Source: JAFGJQ01 sp964586145 (lineage in GTDB: Bacteria; Planctomycetota; Phycisphaerae; UBA1845). From it: a stretch of DNA of 23,350 nucleotides. The stretch covers positions 1 to 23,350 of the forward strand of contig CAZPHH010000078.1 in NCBI GenBank assembly GCA_964586145.1, written 5' to 3'. Position numbers and translations under genes: made by a program. Each line of letters begins with the position of its first letter. Position 1 is the first letter of the stretch. This document shows, one piece after another, positions 1 through 8,018 of this stretch. The notes under the pieces were generated by a model that was not told where the DNA came from, searched no databases, and was given only the letters and a program-made list of their open reading frames with translations.

Positions 1-964
1 CCACGATAATCGCGCCGGTGAGCATCAGCCGGTTCGCCTCCGGCACCGCGTTGATGCTCAGGATTTTGTCCACGTAGCCGATGATCAACGTTCCGAGCAA
101 CGTCAGGCCCACGCCGCCCCGGCCGCCCATCAGGCTGGTTCCCCCGATGACCACGATGGCAATGGCCGTGAGCTCGTAGGTGGCCCCCGCCTCCGGGTCG
201 CCCTGGTACTCCTGGGCAGCGTGGCAGATGCCCGCGACGGCGGAGAACAGACCGGCCAGGGCATATACGCCGATCTTCATGGCCGAGACCGGCACGCCGG
301 ACAGTCGGGCGGCCTCCTCGTTCCCGCCGATGGCGTACACGTACCGCCCCCAGCGCAGCCGCGTCAGCCCGATCCAGCAGACAATGAGACAGGCGAAGAG
401 TACCAACGTCACCACTGAGATATTCTCGCCCCAAAGCCGGGAGTCGATCCTCGTGAAAACCTCCGGTGTCTGTGCGGACCAGATTTTCTCTCCGTGCGAT
501 ATCTTCTTGGCCAGCCCCCGCGCAAAGACCATCATGGCCAGCGTGACGATGAACGGCTGAATGCGAAACCACGCGATCAGGCTCCCGGACGCCGCTCCGC
601 AGCACGCGCCCAGCAGCAGGCAGGCGGGTACGGCCGTCCACGCCGACCATTCCCAGCGCACCACCAGGATGGAGAATGCCACCGCGATCAGCCCGAGCAC
701 GCTGCCGACCGATAGATCGATGCCGGCCGAGAGAATCACGACCGTCATGCCGCACGCCAGAATCGCATACACCGAAATCAGTCGCAGGGCATCGCGGTGC
801 GTTCCCCACTTGTAGAATGCGCCGTTCCCGTGGAAGACCAGGCCCAGCGTGATCACCAGGGCCAGGGCGAGGATGGCCGTCACCCAGGGCCGGCTCAGAA
901 TCGCCAGTCCGCGCGACGCGACCGAAGGCGGCTCCGACGGCACTCGGATGTTTGTCGGGCTCAA
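1..964 (-). CDS. Sugar ABC transporter permease, RbsC-type (partial, 3' end outside window)
   Basis: Inner-membrane permease of a CUT2-family (ribose/xylose/galactose-type) sugar importer, pairing with the ATPase gene just upstream. The reverse-strand reading gives about 321 residues of hydrophobic protein with the family hallmarks SAGIDLSVGS near residue 75, GGNEEAARLSGV and GGTSLMGGRGG toward the C terminus. E. coli RbsC is about the same length, so only a short tail is missing beyond the window edge. The start is taken as TTG at 964-962, one base after the ATPase stop, because a GGGAGGTGA ribosome site ends about 6 nt upstream and overlaps that stop. This arrangement implies translational coupling. 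No periplasmic binding-protein gene is visible; it may lie beyond position 1. The sugar cannot be told from sequence. Family call is firm; the TTG start is likely. Confidence 0.9.
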   Translation of the reverse strand, partial: MSPTNIRVPSEPPSVASRGLAILSRPWVTAILALALVITLGLVFHGNGAFYKWGTHRDALRLISVYAILACGMTVVILSAGIDLSVGSVLGLIAVAFSILVVRWEWSAWTAVPACLLLGACCGAASGSLIAWFRIQPFIVTLAMMVFARGLAKKISHGEKIWSAQTPEVFTRIDSRLWGENISVVTLVLFACLIVCWIGLTRLRWGRYVYAIGGNEEAARLSGVPVSAMKIGVYALAGLFSAVAGICHAAQEYQGDPEAGATYELTAIAIVVIGGTSLMGGRGGVGLTLLGTLIIGYVDKILSINAVPEANRLMLTGAIIV

Positions 965-965
965 A

Positions 966-2531
966 TCAGTCACCTCCCATGGCGGCGTGCAGAATGCGTT
1001 CCTGCGTGGCCTCGGCCCGCTCCATCGCGGTCACGGCCCGGCCGCGGTGCATCACCACAATGCGATCGCTCAGCATCAGCAGTTCGGGCATCTCCGACGT
1101 GATCAGCACAATGGCGTGGCCCGCCTGCCGCCAGTCATCGAGGATCTGGTAGATCTCCTGCTTGGCGCCCACGTCGACCCCGCGCGTCGGCTCGTCCAGC
1201 AGCAGCACGCGCGGTTGGATGTTCATCCACTTGGCCAGCACGACTTTCTGCTGGTTCCCGCCGGACAGCGTGGCCACGCGCTGCCGCAGCGACGCCGCTC
1301 GAAGTCGCAGCACACGGGTACTGTCCGTCGCCAGTGCCATTTCTTCACCGCGCCGCAGCCATCCGACGGGCGACACACGCGGCAGGGCGGCGAGCGTGGC
1401 GTTGGCCACCACGTCCAGCCCCGTCACCAGTCCGTTTCGCTGCCGATCATTCGTGACCAGGGCCATGCCGTTGCGGATGGCCCACCCGGGCGAGCGCGGC
1501 CGATAGGCGGCCGTCCCGATTCGTATGTCTCCCGAAACCCGCCGGCGCCCAAACGCCCCGAACACGCCCCACAGCAGGTCGCTGTTGCCCGACCCCTGCA
1601 GCCCCGCCAGCCCGACGATCTCTCCGGCTCGCACCTCAACCCCGACATCGTTCACGAGTGGCCGGCCGCCGCGCCGGCTGGACCGGACCGTCACGTGCTC
1701 CAATCGCAGAAGCACGGGGGCGTCCGATCGGGCAATGGTTCGTCCGGCGGTGACGCGCTCATCCAGTTCTCGCCCGACCATGTGTCGAATGAGCAAAGGG
1801 GCCGGCATGTCGCGCGCGGGGGCCGTGGCGATCCACCGTCCGTCACGCAGCACGGTGATCCGGTCGGCGATCCGGTACACTTCTTCCAGCTTGTGTGTGA
1901 TGTAGACGATTCCGCAGCCGCTTCGCCTTAGGTCGTTTACGACGGCGAACAGCCGCTCCACCTCCGGCTCGTTCAAAGCGCTGGTCGGCTCGTCCATCAC
2001 CAGGATTTGGGCGTTCAGGGAGAGCGCCTTGGCGATCTCGATCATCTGCTGGAACGAGATGGGTAGGTCTCCCACGGCCGTCCGCGGGTGTACGTCCAGC
2101 CCGAGCCGGCCCAGCAAACGCGTAGATTCGTCGTGCTGATGCCCAAAACGCATCCAGCCCCGGGTCGTCCGTTCGCGGCCCAGGTAGATGTTGTCGGCGA
2201 CAGACATGGACGGCACCAGGGACAGCTCCTGGTGGATGATCGCCACGCCGCCGAGTGCCGCCTCGCGGGGCGAGCGGAACCGCACCGGCCGGCCGCGGAG
2301 CCACACCTCGCCGGCGTCCGGTGCGTACACGCCGCCCAGAATCTTCATGAGCGTCGATTTCCCGGCCCCGTTTTCACCGGCCAGGATGTGGACCTCGCCT
2401 TCACGCAGCGGGAATTGCACCTGGTCCAGCACGCGATGCTCTCCGAAGGATTTCACAATCCCGATCATCGCGAGCAGGGGAGGTGGGTCCTCCGGAGGAA
2501 CGACAACAGAACCAGCGTCGGCAGCAGTCAA
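966..2531 (-). CDS. Sugar ABC transporter ATP-binding protein, RbsA/MglA-type double NBD
   Basis: Cytoplasmic ATPase that powers the RbsC-like permease encoded downstream. It contains two fused nucleotide-binding domains, as usual for CUT2 importers. The first has Walker A GENGAGKST, a loose signature (ISFQQMIEIAKAL) and Walker B ILVMDEPTSAL. The second has a degenerate Walker A (GLQGSGNSDLL), which is normal for this family, plus signature LSGGNQQKVVLAKW and Walker B VLLLDEPTRGVD. The start is uncertain. The open frame extends to a TTG at 2630, but the family N terminus aligns near PLLAMIGIVKSFGEHR, so I chose the TTG at 2531; ATG at 2468 is another option. A TATACT element at 2592-2587 would place the transcript start near 2580, which also argues against the 2630 start. 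The substrate is unknown. Confidence 0.93.
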   Translation of the reverse strand: MTAADAGSVVVPPEDPPPLLAMIGIVKSFGEHRVLDQVQFPLREGEVHILAGENGAGKSTLMKILGGVYAPDAGEVWLRGRPVRFRSPREAALGGVAIIHQELSLVPSMSVADNIYLGRERTTRGWMRFGHQHDESTRLLGRLGLDVHPRTAVGDLPISFQQMIEIAKALSLNAQILVMDEPTSALNEPEVERLFAVVNDLRRSGCGIVYITHKLEEVYRIADRITVLRDGRWIATAPARDMPAPLLIRHMVGRELDERVTAGRTIARSDAPVLLRLEHVTVRSSRRGGRPLVNDVGVEVRAGEIVGLAGLQGSGNSDLLWGVFGAFGRRRVSGDIRIGTAAYRPRSPGWAIRNGMALVTNDRQRNGLVTGLDVVANATLAALPRVSPVGWLRRGEEMALATDSTRVLRLRAASLRQRVATLSGGNQQKVVLAKWMNIQPRVLLLDEPTRGVDVGAKQEIYQILDDWRQAGHAIVLITSEMPELLMLSDRIVVMHRGRAVTAMERAEATQERILHAAMGGD

Positions 2532-2671
2532 TGGATCGGACTCCGGTCGCGCACACCCGGCGTTTCCGTACCTGGACGGAAGCAGTAGTATAGCCGGAGT
2601 GGTCCGGCCGACCACCGGCCGGCCGGTCAAGCCGTGTGTGATTCGTCCACTCCGAATGAAGGAGGCAAAAC
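2532..2671. promoter_or_regulatory. Divergent control region with inverted repeat
   Basis: Region between the sugar-importer operon (minus) and the RidA gene (plus). It holds a perfect 6+6 inverted repeat, GTGGTC (2599-2604) and GACCAC (2610-2615), with a 5-nt spacer. Next to it is an A/T-containing element that reads TATACT on the minus strand (2592-2587) and TAGTAT on the plus strand (2586-2591); either could be a -10 box. No convincing -35 box accompanies them. A dimeric repressor site overlapping a promoter is a reasonable inference but not shown. Confidence 0.35.
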
Positions 2672-3133
2672 GTGAGCGTGACTGCGCGTTTGAAGGAACT
2701 GGGCATCGAGTTGCCGCCCGTCCCTGCGCCCGTGGCGGCCTACGTGCCGGCCGTCTGCATCGGCGGCTGGGCGTATACCTCCGGCCAATTGCCGATGGTG
2801 GCGGGCAGCCTGGAGTACACGGGCCACCTGGGGCGTGATCTGACCGTGGAGCAGGGGTACGACGCGGCTCGCACCTGCTGCCTGAACGCCCTGGCGGCCG
2901 TCCAGAGCGTGGTCGGCGACCTGGACCGGGTGGAACGTGTGGTCAAGCTCAACGCCTGGGTGTCGTCGGTGGACGAGTTCACGGACCAGCCCAAGGTCGC
3001 CAACGGCGCGTCGGAACTGCTGGTTCAGATCTTTGGTGATGCCGGCAAGCACGCCCGGGCGGCGGTGGCCGCCAACTCGCTGCCCCTGGGGGCGGCCGTG
3101 GAGCTGGAGCTGGTCGTCAAGCTTCGGGATTGA
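2672..3133 (+). CDS. RidA family (YjgF/YER057c/UK114) protein
   Basis: Small protein of the RidA superfamily. Archetypal members hydrolyse reactive 2-aminoacrylate and other enamine/imine intermediates made by PLP enzymes, in the cytoplasm as trimers. The 153-residue length fits the longer RidA subgroup that starts with a SVxARLxELGIELP motif. Visible hallmarks are YTSGQLP (residues 35-41) and HARAAVAANSLPLGA (127-141); R129 sits at the position of the carboxylate-binding arginine of active Rid enzymes. The GTG start is supported by an AAGGAGG box about 8 nt upstream. It is transcribed away from the sugar importer and is followed by a long gap, so it is probably monocistronic. The family is clear, but the physiological substrate of this subgroup is not. 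Confidence 0.93.
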   Translation: MSVTARLKELGIELPPVPAPVAAYVPAVCIGGWAYTSGQLPMVAGSLEYTGHLGRDLTVEQGYDAARTCCLNALAAVQSVVGDLDRVERVVKLNAWVSSVDEFTDQPKVANGASELLVQIFGDAGKHARAAVAANSLPLGAAVELELVVKLRD

Positions 3134-3450
3134 CACAGACTCGTTGCGAGATGCTCAACCGGCCAGCTTGCGGAGTTGCCATGACACGTGCGCGCCGGAG
3201 GCCGGGCCTGCGTGGCACGACGCGGAACGCAAGAGCGTCGGCGGCGGTGTTCTGCAAGGGGACGCTCGCGGCCGATTTTGTTTCTTCTAGAAGCAAGTTT
3301 GCCTGTTTGGTTGTGCGGGCGTTCGCTTCTGGGTTGTGATGTAACCATATATAAATACGAGAGTAGCAACATTTCCCTCGATTGCGCTTGCAGTGTGCCG
3401 GGCCTGCGAGTATCCTTCGAACGCGATGCAGTTTTGGCATCTGGTGGGCC
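3134..3450. other. 317-bp intergenic region upstream of the MarR gene
   Basis: I see no convincing gene here. The second half is much richer in A+T than the surroundings (about 3275-3375), with a CATATATAAATA stretch at 3346-3357 that could hold a -10 element. It also holds the palindrome listed separately. It probably carries the promoter and operator of the MarR gene. Confidence 0.5.
3281..3296. promoter_or_regulatory. Candidate MarR-type operator palindrome
   Basis: TTTCTTCTAGAAGCAA is a 16-bp palindrome with 7 of 8 base pairs symmetric; its core CTTCTAGAAG is perfect. Length, even symmetry and location (about 155 bp upstream of the MarR start and about 50 bp before a TATATAAAT stretch) are what an autoregulatory MarR dimer site would look like. 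Binding is inferred only. Confidence 0.4.
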
Positions 3451-3954
3451 ATGGTCCATTCGTTGACCCTTGAGGATGAGATCGTCGTCACGCTGCGCCG
3501 GATCATTCGGGGCGTGGATCTGCATTCACGGCAACTCGTCCAGGAATCGGGATTGACGTGGCCCCAGTTGGCTGTTCTCCGGGCGGCGAGTCGCCTGGGC
3601 ACCTGTTCCCTCAGCGCGTTGGCGAAGGCCGTGCATCTCGGCCAAGCCACGCTGAGCGGCGTGATCCAGCGTCTGGAGCGAGCCGGTTTTGTGGAGCGGT
3701 CGCCCCACGAGACGGACCGCCGAATCGTGAACATCCGCGTAACGGCCGCCGGTCAGCAGCGTCTGGAGACGGCCCCGTCGTTGCTGCACGAGCGGTTCAA
3801 GACGGAATTGGTTCGGCTCAAGGAATGGGAGCGGCACCAGATGCTGGCGTCGCTGTTGCGTATCGCAGCGATGATGGACGTGGAGACGATCGACGCGTCA
3901 CCGCTGCTTGGAGCCGGCCCGGTCGACCCGGGCGAGGCGGAGATGGAAGCGTAA
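3451..3954 (+). CDS. MarR family transcriptional regulator
   Basis: DNA-binding dimeric repressor or activator of the MarR family, 167 residues from the ATG chosen here. The winged helix-turn-helix spans about residues 37-100: LTWPQLAVLRA leads to the helix-turn-helix CSLSALAKAVHLGQATLSGV, then QRLERAGFVERSP, the wing with DRRIVNIRVTAAG, and a long C-terminal helix for dimerisation. An upstream in-frame extension to 3382 exists but does not resemble the family, so ATG 3451 is preferred although only a weak GGTGGG lies before it. It precedes a methyltransferase and an osmoprotectant importer on the same strand; MarR-type proteins control osmoprotectant uptake genes in other bacteria, so those genes are plausible targets. 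This link is inference. Confidence 0.92.
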   Translation: MVHSLTLEDEIVVTLRRIIRGVDLHSRQLVQESGLTWPQLAVLRAASRLGTCSLSALAKAVHLGQATLSGVIQRLERAGFVERSPHETDRRIVNIRVTAAGQQRLETAPSLLHERFKTELVRLKEWERHQMLASLLRIAAMMDVETIDASPLLGAGPVDPGEAEMEA

Positions 3955-3961
3955 ACGGAGG

Positions 3962-3979
3962 CCCCGGCCGAAACCGGGG
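3962..3979 (+). terminator. GC-rich stem-loop after the MarR gene
   Basis: CCCCGG (3962-3967), a 6-nt loop CCGAAA and CCGGGG (3974-3979) form a perfect 6-bp stem beginning 8 nt after the MarR stop. No T-tract follows, so it may be a weak or Rho-assisted terminator, or simply an mRNA 3' structure. Confidence 0.35.
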
Positions 3980-4070
3980 AAGCACAGACAGGGCCCTGCC
4001 GCGAAAGTGGGCGGAGCGGCCGAGCCGCACCAGGGCATTGACCCTATGACACGAACGGAGCGTGAGCTGA

Positions 4071-4880
4071 ATGAAGACCCTATCCACTCGTTTGCCCGAG
4101 CGAAGTTCCTCGGCTTCCGGCAACGGAAGACTTGTTGTGGCCCTGCCGGAGCCAGGCCTCAGCATGACGCAGGATGCCGAATGGTGTGTTGTGCGCGTGG
4201 GGAAAGAGTGGCGACAGATTCGGTTTCACGATTACGACGAGCTTTTTCGCATTCCCGGGTTGTACGAGAAGGTCATCTACGACGTTTTGCGATGCGATTC
4301 ACCTCGGACGGTCCGCGAGTTGCTGGAGGCCGCCCTGGAGCGGGCGGGCGAACGCTCGATGGGTCTGCGCGTGCTGGATCTCGGTGCAGGCAACGGCATG
4401 GTGGGTGAGCAGTTCGGGTGCCTGCATGTCGAACGGCTGGTGGGGGTGGATCTGATTCCGGAGGCTGCGGATGCCACGGAACGGGATCGGCCGGGCTTGT
4501 ACGATGACTACCGAGTGCTGGACCTGACCCTGTTGAGCGAGGGGCAGCGCCAAGAACTTGCCGCGAATCGCTTCAACACGCTGACGTGCGTGGCGGCGCT
4601 GGGTTTCGGCGATATTCCGCCGCAGGTCTTTGCCGCGGCGTACAACCTGATTGACGCGGGAGGCTGGGTTGCATTCAACATCAAGCAGGATTTTCTGACG
4701 GACACAGACTCCTCCGGTTTTGCATGCATGATCCACAGGATATGTGAGAACGGCATGCTCGAGATCCGGGAGCGGCGGCGGTACACACACCGACTGTCCA
4801 CCGACGGCCGGCCGCTTTTCTACAGCGCCCTCGTGGGCCGAAAGCATCGCGACATAGAAGCCGAGATGATACCCACCTAG
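4071..4880 (+). CDS. Class I SAM-dependent methyltransferase
   Basis: Predicted soluble methyltransferase of 269 residues. Motif I is RVLDLGAGNGMVGEQF (residues 100-115), followed by the acidic end of strand beta2 in LVGVDLIPEA (about 123-132), and by a strand/turn resembling motif III in the IDAGGWVAFNIK region (about 193-204). The first 50 residues are not conserved-looking; ATG 4164 (residue 32) is an alternative start, but a GGAGCG sequence precedes ATG 4071. The acceptor substrate cannot be read from sequence. The gene lies between the MarR regulator and the betaine-type importer, so methylation of a small amine or another solute is imaginable, but no substrate-specific motif supports that. 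The 117-bp gap to the MarR gene and 70-bp gap to the next gene leave operon membership open. Confidence 0.85.
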   Translation: MKTLSTRLPERSSSASGNGRLVVALPEPGLSMTQDAEWCVVRVGKEWRQIRFHDYDELFRIPGLYEKVIYDVLRCDSPRTVRELLEAALERAGERSMGLRVLDLGAGNGMVGEQFGCLHVERLVGVDLIPEAADATERDRPGLYDDYRVLDLTLLSEGQRQELAANRFNTLTCVAALGFGDIPPQVFAAAYNLIDAGGWVAFNIKQDFLTDTDSSGFACMIHRICENGMLEIRERRRYTHRLSTDGRPLFYSALVGRKHRDIEAEMIPT

Positions 4881-4950
4881 CCACGGTCGACGCGGTGGCG
4901 TCTTAGGCAGGCTGTTGCGGAAGTGCTTCGGACATCGCGTGGTGAAGACG

Positions 4951-5253
4951 ATGGGCCGTTTGAACACCACAACCATTGCCATAGATGATCTGCAGGACGG
5001 ATCGAAGATCGAGTTGCTGACCGACGCTGACGTCGTCATCGCGGTGGATGCCGTCACGCGTGAGGAGGACGTGGTCTACGGGCATCCGATTGCCGAGCGG
5101 GCGGATCGGGCTGAATTCAAGCCGGGGATCACCGTCATCCGCGTTGAGCTCGACATGGAATCAGACGATCTCGACTGGCTTGCGGAGGCGATCGACCAGG
5201 GTCCCGTTGAGCCGGGTGCCGAGAGTGACGATGAGGAGGAGTTGGACGTGTAG
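4951..5253 (+). CDS. Small acidic hypothetical protein
   Basis: About 100 residues, family not recognised. The N-terminal half alternates hydrophobic and polar residues (TTIAIDDLQDGSKIELL, DADVVIAVDAV), suggesting a small beta-rich fold. The C-terminal third is strongly acidic and ends ESDDEEELDV. There is no signal peptide or membrane segment. ATG 4951 is chosen; the frame is open upstream to TTG 4915, and no strong ribosome site discriminates between them. It sits directly before the ABC ATPase gene on the same strand (53 bp), so co-transcription is likely. Acidic tails are common in small regulatory or chaperone-like proteins, but no function should be assigned. Confidence 0.6.
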   Translation: MGRLNTTTIAIDDLQDGSKIELLTDADVVIAVDAVTREEDVVYGHPIAERADRAEFKPGITVIRVELDMESDDLDWLAEAIDQGPVEPGAESDDEEELDV

Positions 5254-5306
5254 GCCGCTTCCGCGGCTGCATCTCGACCGTGCAACACGCCCCGGTTCGG
5301 CTTCTT

Positions 5307-6056
5307 ATGATTCAATTGCACGACATTTCGAAGCGGTATGGCAGTGCCTGCGCGGTTCAGAATGTGGATCTCGATGTGGCCCCTGGCCGCACGACGGTGC
5401 TCATCGGGCCAAGCGGGTGTGGCAAGTCAACGCTCTTGCGTCTGATGATGGGCCTTATCCGCCCGGATGCGGGCACGGTGCGTTTCGAAGGCCAGGCTTT
5501 GACGCCGGCGAACGCGATGCAGCTTCGGCGGAAGATGGGGTATGTCATTCAGGACGGAGGTCTGTTTCCGCATCTCACCGCGCGGGACAACTGTACGCTG
5601 GTCGCGCGGTACCTGTCCTGGAGCCGGGACCGTATGGAAGGTCGCCTGCGGGAGCTGGTCGAACTGACGCACTTCCCGTCGGAGGGGCTGAACCGCTACC
5701 CGGCTCAGCTCTCCGGGGGCCAGCGGCAGCGCGTGAGCCTGATGCGGGCCCTGATGCTCGACCCGGACGTATTGTTGATGGATGAGCCTCTAGGCGCACT
5801 GGATCCCATGATTCGCCGGAATCTGCAGGAGGAGTTGCGTTCCGTGTTCCGGGCGCTTGGCAAGACCGTGGTCATGGTGACGCACGATCTGGCGGAGGCG
5901 GGCTACTTCGGGGACGCGATCGTGTTGCTCCGGCGGGGCGAGATTGCGCAGGCCGGTTCGTTGCACGAACTGCTTCACGCTCCGGCGGACCCGTTTGTCA
6001 CTCAATTCGTCAACGCGCAGCGGCAGCCACTGGTCGTATCGGAGGGAACGCCGTGA
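5307..6056 (+). CDS. Osmoprotectant-type ABC transporter ATP-binding protein (OpuCA/ProV-like, without CBS domains)
   Basis: Cytoplasmic ATPase of a quaternary-amine or betaine-type importer. All ABC motifs are intact: Walker A GPSGCGKST (residues 34-42), Q-loop in GYVIQDGGLFPHLT (Q82), signature LSGGQRQRV (135-143), Walker B VLLMDEPLGALD (155-166) and H-loop histidine in VMVTHDLAEA (H193). The VIQ-x-x-GLFPH stretch is typical of the OpuCA/ProV subfamily. At about 249 residues it ends shortly after the NBD and lacks the C-terminal tandem CBS domains of classical OpuCA. ATG 5307 gives the usual short N terminus; an in-frame GTG at 5280 is the alternative. Its stop overlaps the start of the next gene (GTGA), showing translational coupling. 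Confidence 0.93.
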   Translation: MIQLHDISKRYGSACAVQNVDLDVAPGRTTVLIGPSGCGKSTLLRLMMGLIRPDAGTVRFEGQALTPANAMQLRRKMGYVIQDGGLFPHLTARDNCTLVARYLSWSRDRMEGRLRELVELTHFPSEGLNRYPAQLSGGQRQRVSLMRALMLDPDVLLMDEPLGALDPMIRRNLQEELRSVFRALGKTVVMVTHDLAEAGYFGDAIVLLRRGEIAQAGSLHELLHAPADPFVTQFVNAQRQPLVVSEGTP

Positions 6057-7564
6057 GCCGACTGTGGATCGTTGCGTGTTTGCTCTGCACGCCGGCTATC
6101 GCGGCGGCTGCGGAGACTCCATCCATCCGGGTCGGTTCGAAGGCGTTCACCGAGTCTGTGGTGTTGGCGGAGATCGTGGCCCATCTGGCCGAAAGCAAGG
6201 GCGTCGCCGTGGAGCACATTGAGGGGCTGGGCGGCACTCGCCTGCTCTGGGAGGCGCTTCTCGCCGGGCAGATTGACGTGTATCCCGAATACACCGGCAC
6301 GCTTCGCGAGGAGATCTTTGCCGGCGAGTCCGTGGATGATGCAGAGGCCCTACGGGAGGCGCTCGCGCGGTTTGACCTCGTGATGACGAAGCCGCTCGGG
6401 TTCAACAACACGTACGTCATCGGCATGAAGGAGGACCTGGCGGCGGAACGCGGCATTCGGACCATTCGTGACCTACGTGACCATCCGGACCTGATCCTGC
6501 GCTTCAGCAACGAGTTCATGATGCGTGCCGACGGATGGCACGCCCTGGCAAGGCGATACCATCTGCCGCACGCGGATGTGCGGGGATTGGAGCATGCACT
6601 TGCCTATGAAGCGCTCGACAAGGGCGTGATCCACGTAACCGATCTGTACGCGACGGATGCGAAGGTTCGCAAGCTGCGGCTGTGCCGGCTGCGAGACGAC
6701 GCGTCCCATTTTCCGAACTATGACGCCGTGTATCTGTATCGCCGGGAGCTCGAGACGCGGACACCGGGGTTGGTCTCGGCAATCCGGTCCCTCGAAGGGT
6801 GGATCGACGAGGACCGGATGATGGACATGAACGTGCGGGTGGAGCTGGACGGGTGGCCGGAGAGCCGTGTTGCCGCGGGTTTCCTTGCGGAGACCCGCGG
6901 GATCGACACCCGATCGCGGGATCCGCGATGGTTTCGCGATGTCGTGCGATACACGGTCGAGCACCTGCACATGGTCGTGCTGTCGCTGGCCGCCGCCATG
7001 CTGGTTGCGATTCCGCTGGGCGTCGTCGCGGCGAACCGGGAGAATCTGGCCCAGCCGATCCTGGGCCTGGTCGGCATCATTCAGACGATTCCATCCATTG
7101 CCTTGCTGGTTCTATTGATCCGGCCCGTGAGCTATTTCTCCGACGAGCTGGGGTTTCCACAGGCCGTGGTGGCCCTTTTTCTCTATTCTCTTCTGCCGAT
7201 CGTTCGCAATACGCATGCCGGTTTGCGCGGCATTTCCCCTCAGTTGCGGGAGTCGTCCCTGGCGCTGGGTCTGCCGCGGTGGGTTCGCCTGTGGCGGATC
7301 GAGCTTCCTCTGGCGTCCCGCACGATCCTGGCCGGCGTCAAGACGGCGGCGGTGATCAACGTGGGATTCGCCACGCTCGGCGGATTCATCGGGGCGGGTG
7401 GTTATGGGGAGCCCATATTCACGGGCATTCGGCTGAACAACTACAGCGTCATTTTGCAGGGTGCGGTACCGGCCGCCCTTCTGGCCCTGCTGGTTCAGGG
7501 CGGATTCGAGTTTGTGGATTGGCTGGTTGTTCCGCGGGGGCTGCGGCTCAAGCCGTCCGGGTGA
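6053..7564 (+). CDS. Fused substrate-binding protein and permease of an osmoprotectant-type ABC importer (OpuCC-OpuCB-like, SBP first)
   Basis: One 503-residue polypeptide carrying both the solute receptor and the membrane channel. Residues 1-20 form a signal peptide or anchor (LWIVACLLCTPAIAAAA). About 25-295 form an OpuAC/ProX-type binding domain, with GSKAFTESVVLAEI, DVYPEYTGT and FNNTYVIGM as landmarks. About 305-495 form a BPD permease with about five hydrophobic segments and the EAA-loop motif ESSLALGLPRWVRLWRIELP, which docks on the ATPase. The GTG start overlaps the ATPase stop by 4 bp. Known fused betaine-type systems such as OpuFB or BilEB have the permease first and the binding domain last; here the order is reversed. 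Substrate (betaine, choline, carnitine or another amine) is not determinable by eye. Confidence 0.92.
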   Translation: MSRLWIVACLLCTPAIAAAAETPSIRVGSKAFTESVVLAEIVAHLAESKGVAVEHIEGLGGTRLLWEALLAGQIDVYPEYTGTLREEIFAGESVDDAEALREALARFDLVMTKPLGFNNTYVIGMKEDLAAERGIRTIRDLRDHPDLILRFSNEFMMRADGWHALARRYHLPHADVRGLEHALAYEALDKGVIHVTDLYATDAKVRKLRLCRLRDDASHFPNYDAVYLYRRELETRTPGLVSAIRSLEGWIDEDRMMDMNVRVELDGWPESRVAAGFLAETRGIDTRSRDPRWFRDVVRYTVEHLHMVVLSLAAAMLVAIPLGVVAANRENLAQPILGLVGIIQTIPSIALLVLLIRPVSYFSDELGFPQAVVALFLYSLLPIVRNTHAGLRGISPQLRESSLALGLPRWVRLWRIELPLASRTILAGVKTAAVINVGFATLGGFIGAGGYGEPIFTGIRLNNYSVILQGAVPAALLALLVQGGFEFVDWLVVPRGLRLKPSG

Positions 7565-8018
7565 CTCATCGCCAAGCGCGGCACGTCGGAGGGACGCAGT
7601 CACGCCTGTTGGAGCCGATCTGCCGGACGCCGCAGTGCTGCCGGATTCGGACCGAAATCGCCATCCTGCAGGGCGGCATGAACGAAATCGTGGAGCGCCT
7701 CAAGCCGAAAGCCCCGGCCGTCGAGCCAAGGGGTGGCAGCGGCCGGGTCCGTTCGCGGTCCGAGTTTCACTCGTCACCTACGCGCATGGTTTCCCTCGGG
7801 CGCAGCGCCGGCTTGGACGTCAAGGCGTTCAGGTACGCACGCCGCTTCCGGCGTTTGTGTCCTCACCCGCAGACGGGAGCCAGACATGCAGTATCACGAC
7901 GTCCTGTTGGCGGTGACGAAGAGAATCGTGTAGGCTGCTGGGTGGGTTACGCGGGTCTGTTCTTGGACCCCGCCGGGTCCGGCGGCATGGGCAGGCGCGG
8001 GTTGCTCTGGCGGAAGGC
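7565..8018. other. 454-bp region without a convincing gene
   Basis: An open frame starting at ATG 7678 runs to 8022 (114 codons) and would overlap the GH20 start by 4 bp. Its arginine-rich, low-hydrophobicity product resembles no family, so I do not call it a gene. The region contains a perfect 6-bp stem with a 4-nt loop, GGACCC (7965-7970) and GGGTCC (7975-7980), just before the GH20 gene, and a longer-range pair GTGACT (7561-7566) and AGTCAC (7598-7603) at the end of the transporter gene. No T-rich terminator tail or clear promoter was seen. Confidence 0.5.

Noticed and set aside
849..1931. Plus-strand open frame of 360 codons
   Set aside because: Antisense to the double-NBD ATPase, which has all expected motifs on the minus strand; product is His/Gln/Pro-rich and unlike any family.
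3130..3466. Short open frames between the RidA and MarR genes
   Set aside because: Arg/Ala-rich products, no ribosome sites, and the region shifts to A+T-rich regulatory-looking sequence.
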